8,614 bases of DNA from an uncultured Lachnospiraceae bacterium (GTDB lineage Bacteria > Bacillota > Clostridia > Lachnospirales > Lachnospiraceae): positions 7,629 through 16,242 of the forward strand of contig CAJTYN010000059.1 of NCBI GenBank assembly GCA_910584115.1. Direction: 5' to 3'. A program made the position numbers and the translations under genes. The notes under the pieces were generated by a model, which searched no databases, was not told where the DNA came from, and saw nothing but the letters and a program-made list of their open reading frames with translations. Shown in pieces: positions 6,229 to 8,614 of the stretch (its first letter is position 1; every line of letters begins with the position of its first letter).

Positions 6229-7089
6229 TCATACATTCATCTTCCGCCGCACCACTTCCACAAAGCTGAGATTGCTCAGTTTGATGATCCGCGTGCTGAC
6301 CTGCGCTCTCTCGATGACGATCCGATCCCCGGTCACCATAGGGATCCATGTATCCCCGTCAAAAGTCGCCAGCGCAGTCTCCGGGACTTCATGCCGTCCT
6401 TCCCCGATCTCCACGGTGATCACATCCCGGGCCGGCAGTATGATGCTCCTGGAATTTAACGTATGGGGCGCCAGCGGAGTGATCACGGTCATGCGTGCCT
6501 CCGGGGCCACGATCGGCCCTCCCGCTGACAGGCTGTACCCTGTGGATCCTGTGGGCGTGGCTACGATCATGCCGTCGGCATTGTAGACGTTGAGATATTC
6601 GCCATTTACATAATTGCGCAGACAGATCACCCGCAGGGGACCATCCCGGCCGATCACGATGTCATTGAGGGCGATGCCCCGGCCGATCACCCGGCCCTCG
6701 TGATAGACCGTCCCTTTGAGCATCATGCGCTCTTCTACTTCATATTCGTCCCGCAGGAGTTTGTCCAGGGCCGGACGGATCCCCTGCCGGTCCACCTCCG
6801 CCAGATACCCCAGCGTCCCCATGTTGATCCCGAAGAGGGGGATCTGTGTATGTACCACATCCCGGGCCGCCTGGAGGAGCGTCCCATCCCCTCCCAATAC
6901 GATGATGCACTGGGTATCCGGCGGGATCCGTTTGGGATCGGTATACCGATAGAGTCCTTCCATCCGGCCTTCCGAGAGCCTCTGCATGGTGCAGCAGCAT
7001 CCGCGCTCTCCCAGATATGCGGCGACCTGCCGGGTGACCTGCATCCCTGTATCTTTTTGTCCGTTGGTTATGATATAGAATCTATCCAT
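6229..7089 (-). CDS. nadK: NAD kinase (ATP- or polyphosphate-dependent)
   Basis: The 286-residue cytoplasmic enzyme phosphorylates NAD to NADP and is the only route to NADP in most bacteria. Motifs run in the family order: GGDGT (66–70) with the catalytic aspartate; NMGTLGYLAE (89–98); LNDIVIGR (141–148), where many relatives have NE and this one has ND; the glycine-rich TPTGSTGYSLSAGGP (178–192); and ITPLAPHTLNSR (203–214). The length is normal. The start is ATG 7089–7087, overlapping the tlyA stop by eight bases, with only a weak purine stretch upstream, so translational coupling to tlyA is likely. The stop TGA is 28 bases before argR. The phosphoryl donor cannot be told from the sequence. 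Confidence 0.97.
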   Translation of the reverse strand: MDRFYIITNGQKDTGMQVTRQVAAYLGERGCCCTMQRLSEGRMEGLYRYTDPKRIPPDTQCIIVLGGDGTLLQAARDVVHTQIPLFGINMGTLGYLAEVDRQGIRPALDKLLRDEYEVEERMMLKGTVYHEGRVIGRGIALNDIVIGRDGPLRVICLRNYVNGEYLNVYNADGMIVATPTGSTGYSLSAGGPIVAPEARMTVITPLAPHTLNSRSIILPARDVITVEIGEGRHEVPETALATFDGDTWIPMVTGDRIVIERAQVSTRIIKLSNLSFVEVVRRKMNV

Positions 7090-7903
7090 CTCGATCCGTC
7101 CCGCTCCTGCCCAACTCCTGATGCGCCGCCTCCACCACCGCGCTCACATCCTCCCAGGCGGCTTTGTGGCCTGGATCTGCATAGAGGTGGAGCAGGTACT
7201 CGATATTGCCCTCCGGCCCTTTGACCGGCGAATGATTCAGCCGTCCCGGTGAAAAGCCCGCGGCCTTCGCGTAGGACAGCACATTTTGGATCACTTCCCG
7301 GTGGACGGCGGGATCCCGGACGACGCCCTTTTTCCCCACCTGCTCCCGGCCCGCCTCGAACTGGGGCTTGATCAGGCAGACTGCCTGCCCTTCCCCGGCC
7401 AGCAGGGCGCGCACCGGGGTGAAGACCTTTTCCAGGGAGATAAAGGATACGTCGATCGATGCAAAAGCGATGGGCTCTGTGATATCCGCCTCCGTCACGT
7501 AACGGATGTTCGTCTTCTCCATGCAGACCACCCGGGGATCCTGGCGGAGCTTCCAGTCCAACTGCCCGCGGCCCACGTCCACGGCGTAGACCTTTGCCGC
7601 CCCGTTTTTCAGCATACAATCTGTAAAGCCTCCTGTAGAAGCGCCCACATCCATACAGGTCTTCCCTTCCAGATCGATGGGGAAACAGCGCAGGGCCTTT
7701 TCTAGCTTCAGTCCGCCCCGACTCACGTAGGGGAGCGGGTTGCCCTTCACCTGGATGGTCACCGTATCCTGGAACATGGATCCGGCCTTGTCCTCTTTCT
7801 GGCCGTCCACGTAGACATTGCCGGACATGATCACCGCTTTTGCTTTTTCCCGGGAGGGGGCCAGCTTTCGCCGCACCAACAATACATCCAACCGCTCTTT
7901 CAT
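7082..7903 (-). CDS. tlyA: TlyA-family rRNA 2'-O-methyltransferase
   Basis: The 273-residue protein has an N-terminal S4 RNA-binding domain (about 3–64) and an FtsJ/RrmJ-type SAM methyltransferase domain. Characterised TlyA methylates ribose 2'-OH of rRNA (16S and/or 23S cytidines in mycobacteria); many databases still call it hemolysin A. The SAM-binding loop is DVGASTGGFTDCML (85–98). A catalytic K-D-K-E set is visible at K66 (SRGGLK), D151 (DVSF), K179 (KPQFE) and E235 (GNIEYLL), each three residues before the positions I recall for M. tuberculosis TlyA. The start is ATG 7903, overlapping the dxs stop as ATGA, with AGAAGG seven bases upstream. A longer upstream frame merely reads through dxs and is not coding. 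Its 3' end overlaps nadK. Confidence 0.95.
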   Translation of the reverse strand: MKERLDVLLVRRKLAPSREKAKAVIMSGNVYVDGQKEDKAGSMFQDTVTIQVKGNPLPYVSRGGLKLEKALRCFPIDLEGKTCMDVGASTGGFTDCMLKNGAAKVYAVDVGRGQLDWKLRQDPRVVCMEKTNIRYVTEADITEPIAFASIDVSFISLEKVFTPVRALLAGEGQAVCLIKPQFEAGREQVGKKGVVRDPAVHREVIQNVLSYAKAAGFSPGRLNHSPVKGPEGNIEYLLHLYADPGHKAAWEDVSAVVEAAHQELGRSGTDRDG

Positions 7904-8614
7904 CCGTCCACCTTCTCCCTGATCGCGGCGAGGATCCCCCCCACGTCCAAATGCAGTCTCTCTCTTAACTGCCCTACGCTGCCATGGCCCACGAACTGAT
8001 CCGGTATACCGATCGTGACCACCCGCACCTGGGGATGGCGGTCGGCCATATACGCCCGGACCTTCTCCCCGAAGCCGCCGGAGAGCACATTTTCCTCCAG
8101 AGTGACCAGGGTCTGGTGATCCTCTGCCAGCTCGTCCAGACATGCAGTATCCAGGGGCTTGACGAAACGGACGTTTACCAGGCTGGGATCTCTGCCCTCT
8201 TCTGTGAGTGCCCGGCAGACTTTTTCACTCTCCATCACCATACTCCCGACGGCAAGCAGCGCCAGGTCCCTGCCGCGGAGGATCCACTCGCTCTTTCCGC
8301 GCTGGATCGGCGCCCTGTACTCTTCCAGACCGTCAAAAGCCTCCCCCCGGGGATAGCGCACCGCCACCGGGCCGGGCTGATCGATGGCATACTTTAACAT
8401 CTCCGCCAGTTCCCATTTATTTTTGGGGGCCATCACGGTCATATTGGGCATCATGGACAGATAGGAAAGATCAAAGCATCCGTGGTGAGTCTCGCCGTCG
8501 CTGCCCACCAGCCCGGCCCGGTCGATGGCAAAGACCACGTGAAGATCCTGCATACAGACATCATGGATCAGCTGGTCAAATGCCCTCTGCAAAAAAGATG
8601 AATACACCGCCACC
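7900..8614 (-). CDS. dxs: 1-Deoxy-D-xylulose-5-phosphate synthase, C-terminal part
   Basis: Only the last 238 or so residues of a roughly 620-residue enzyme are in the window; the thiamine-diphosphate-binding N-terminal half lies beyond 8614. Dxs condenses pyruvate and glyceraldehyde 3-phosphate, the first step of the MEP isoprenoid pathway, and also supplies thiamine and pyridoxal synthesis. The visible part holds the end of the pyrimidine-binding domain, with DRAGLVGSDGETHHG, MMPNMTVMAPKN and VRYPRGE. The transketolase C-terminal domain follows, with LEENVLSGGFGEKV, IGIPDQFVGHG and a normal terminus. The GTG at 8613 is an internal valine codon, not a start. The stop TGA overlaps the tlyA ATG. 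The expected upstream neighbours (xseA, xseB, ispA) are outside. Confidence 0.97.
   Translation of the reverse strand, partial: VAVYSSFLQRAFDQLIHDVCMQDLHVVFAIDRAGLVGSDGETHHGCFDLSYLSMMPNMTVMAPKNKWELAEMLKYAIDQPGPVAVRYPRGEAFDGLEEYRAPIQRGKSEWILRGRDLALLAVGSMVMESEKVCRALTEEGRDPSLVNVRFVKPLDTACLDELAEDHQTLVTLEENVLSGGFGEKVRAYMADRHPQVRVVTIGIPDQFVGHGSVGQLRERLHLDVGGILAAIREKVDG

Noticed and set aside
6201..6236. ATG at 6236 as the argR start
   Set aside because: It overlaps nadK, and the family normally begins at MKLKRH, which has AAAGGA at the right distance.
7068..7619. Alternative minus-strand frame inside tlyA
   Set aside because: It is a frame-shifted shadow of tlyA with glycine/arginine-rich composition; the TlyA frame has all family motifs.
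7904..8143. N-terminal extension of tlyA by 80 residues
   Set aside because: It overlaps dxs in another frame, has low-complexity glycine/arginine composition, and TlyA proteins begin at the S4 domain, matching ATG 7903 with its ribosome binding site.
1..8614. CRISPR array, tRNA/rRNA, insertion sequence, prophage or defence system
   Set aside because: No spaced repeats, RNA gene signatures, transposase, integrase or defence motifs were seen; the region is a conserved chromosomal block.

Overview
The window looks like chromosome of an endospore-forming member of the Clostridia, most likely Lachnospiraceae-like. The reasons are the gene order dxs–tlyA–nadK–argR–recN–spoIVB–spo0A, which is a conserved block in sporulating Firmicutes, strong AGGAGG ribosome binding sites, and base composition near or a little above 50% G+C by eye. 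I cannot name the species. Every supported gene is on the minus strand, so transcription runs from the high-coordinate end to the low-coordinate end.

Region 8614–4011 is a tightly packed housekeeping operon. It holds the 3' part of dxs (isoprenoid precursor synthesis), tlyA (rRNA 2'-O-methyltransferase), nadK (NADP supply), argR (arginine regulator) and recN (double-strand break repair). dxs/tlyA overlap by 4 bases and tlyA/nadK by 8 bases. argR and recN follow after short gaps once their starts are placed from family alignment and ribosome binding sites. A strong intrinsic terminator at 3965–3993 closes this unit.

Region 4024–1741 is the sporulation part. spoIVB (SpoIV signalling serine protease) has its own forespore-type (sigma-G/F-like) promoter candidate. 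Its predicted transcription start falls inside the 5' arm of the recN terminator, so the terminator could stop read-through without stopping spoIVB transcription. spo0A, the master sporulation regulator, follows a 144-base gap. That gap holds a sigma-A-like promoter, a possible sigma-H-like promoter and several 0A-box-like TTGTC sites, consistent with autoregulation.

Region 1740–1 holds glgA (glycogen synthase), 40 bases downstream of spo0A with no visible terminator, and the start of a small CotF-like spore coat family gene that runs off the window. Storage glycogen synthesis and a coat-type protein therefore sit directly behind the sporulation master switch.

No tRNA, rRNA, insertion sequence, prophage, CRISPR array or clearly foreign segment was seen. 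All gene families are well known. The items worth a second look are regulatory: the terminator/promoter overlap, the spo0A promoter region, two sets of 10-bp repeats, and a roughly four-fold excess of GATC.
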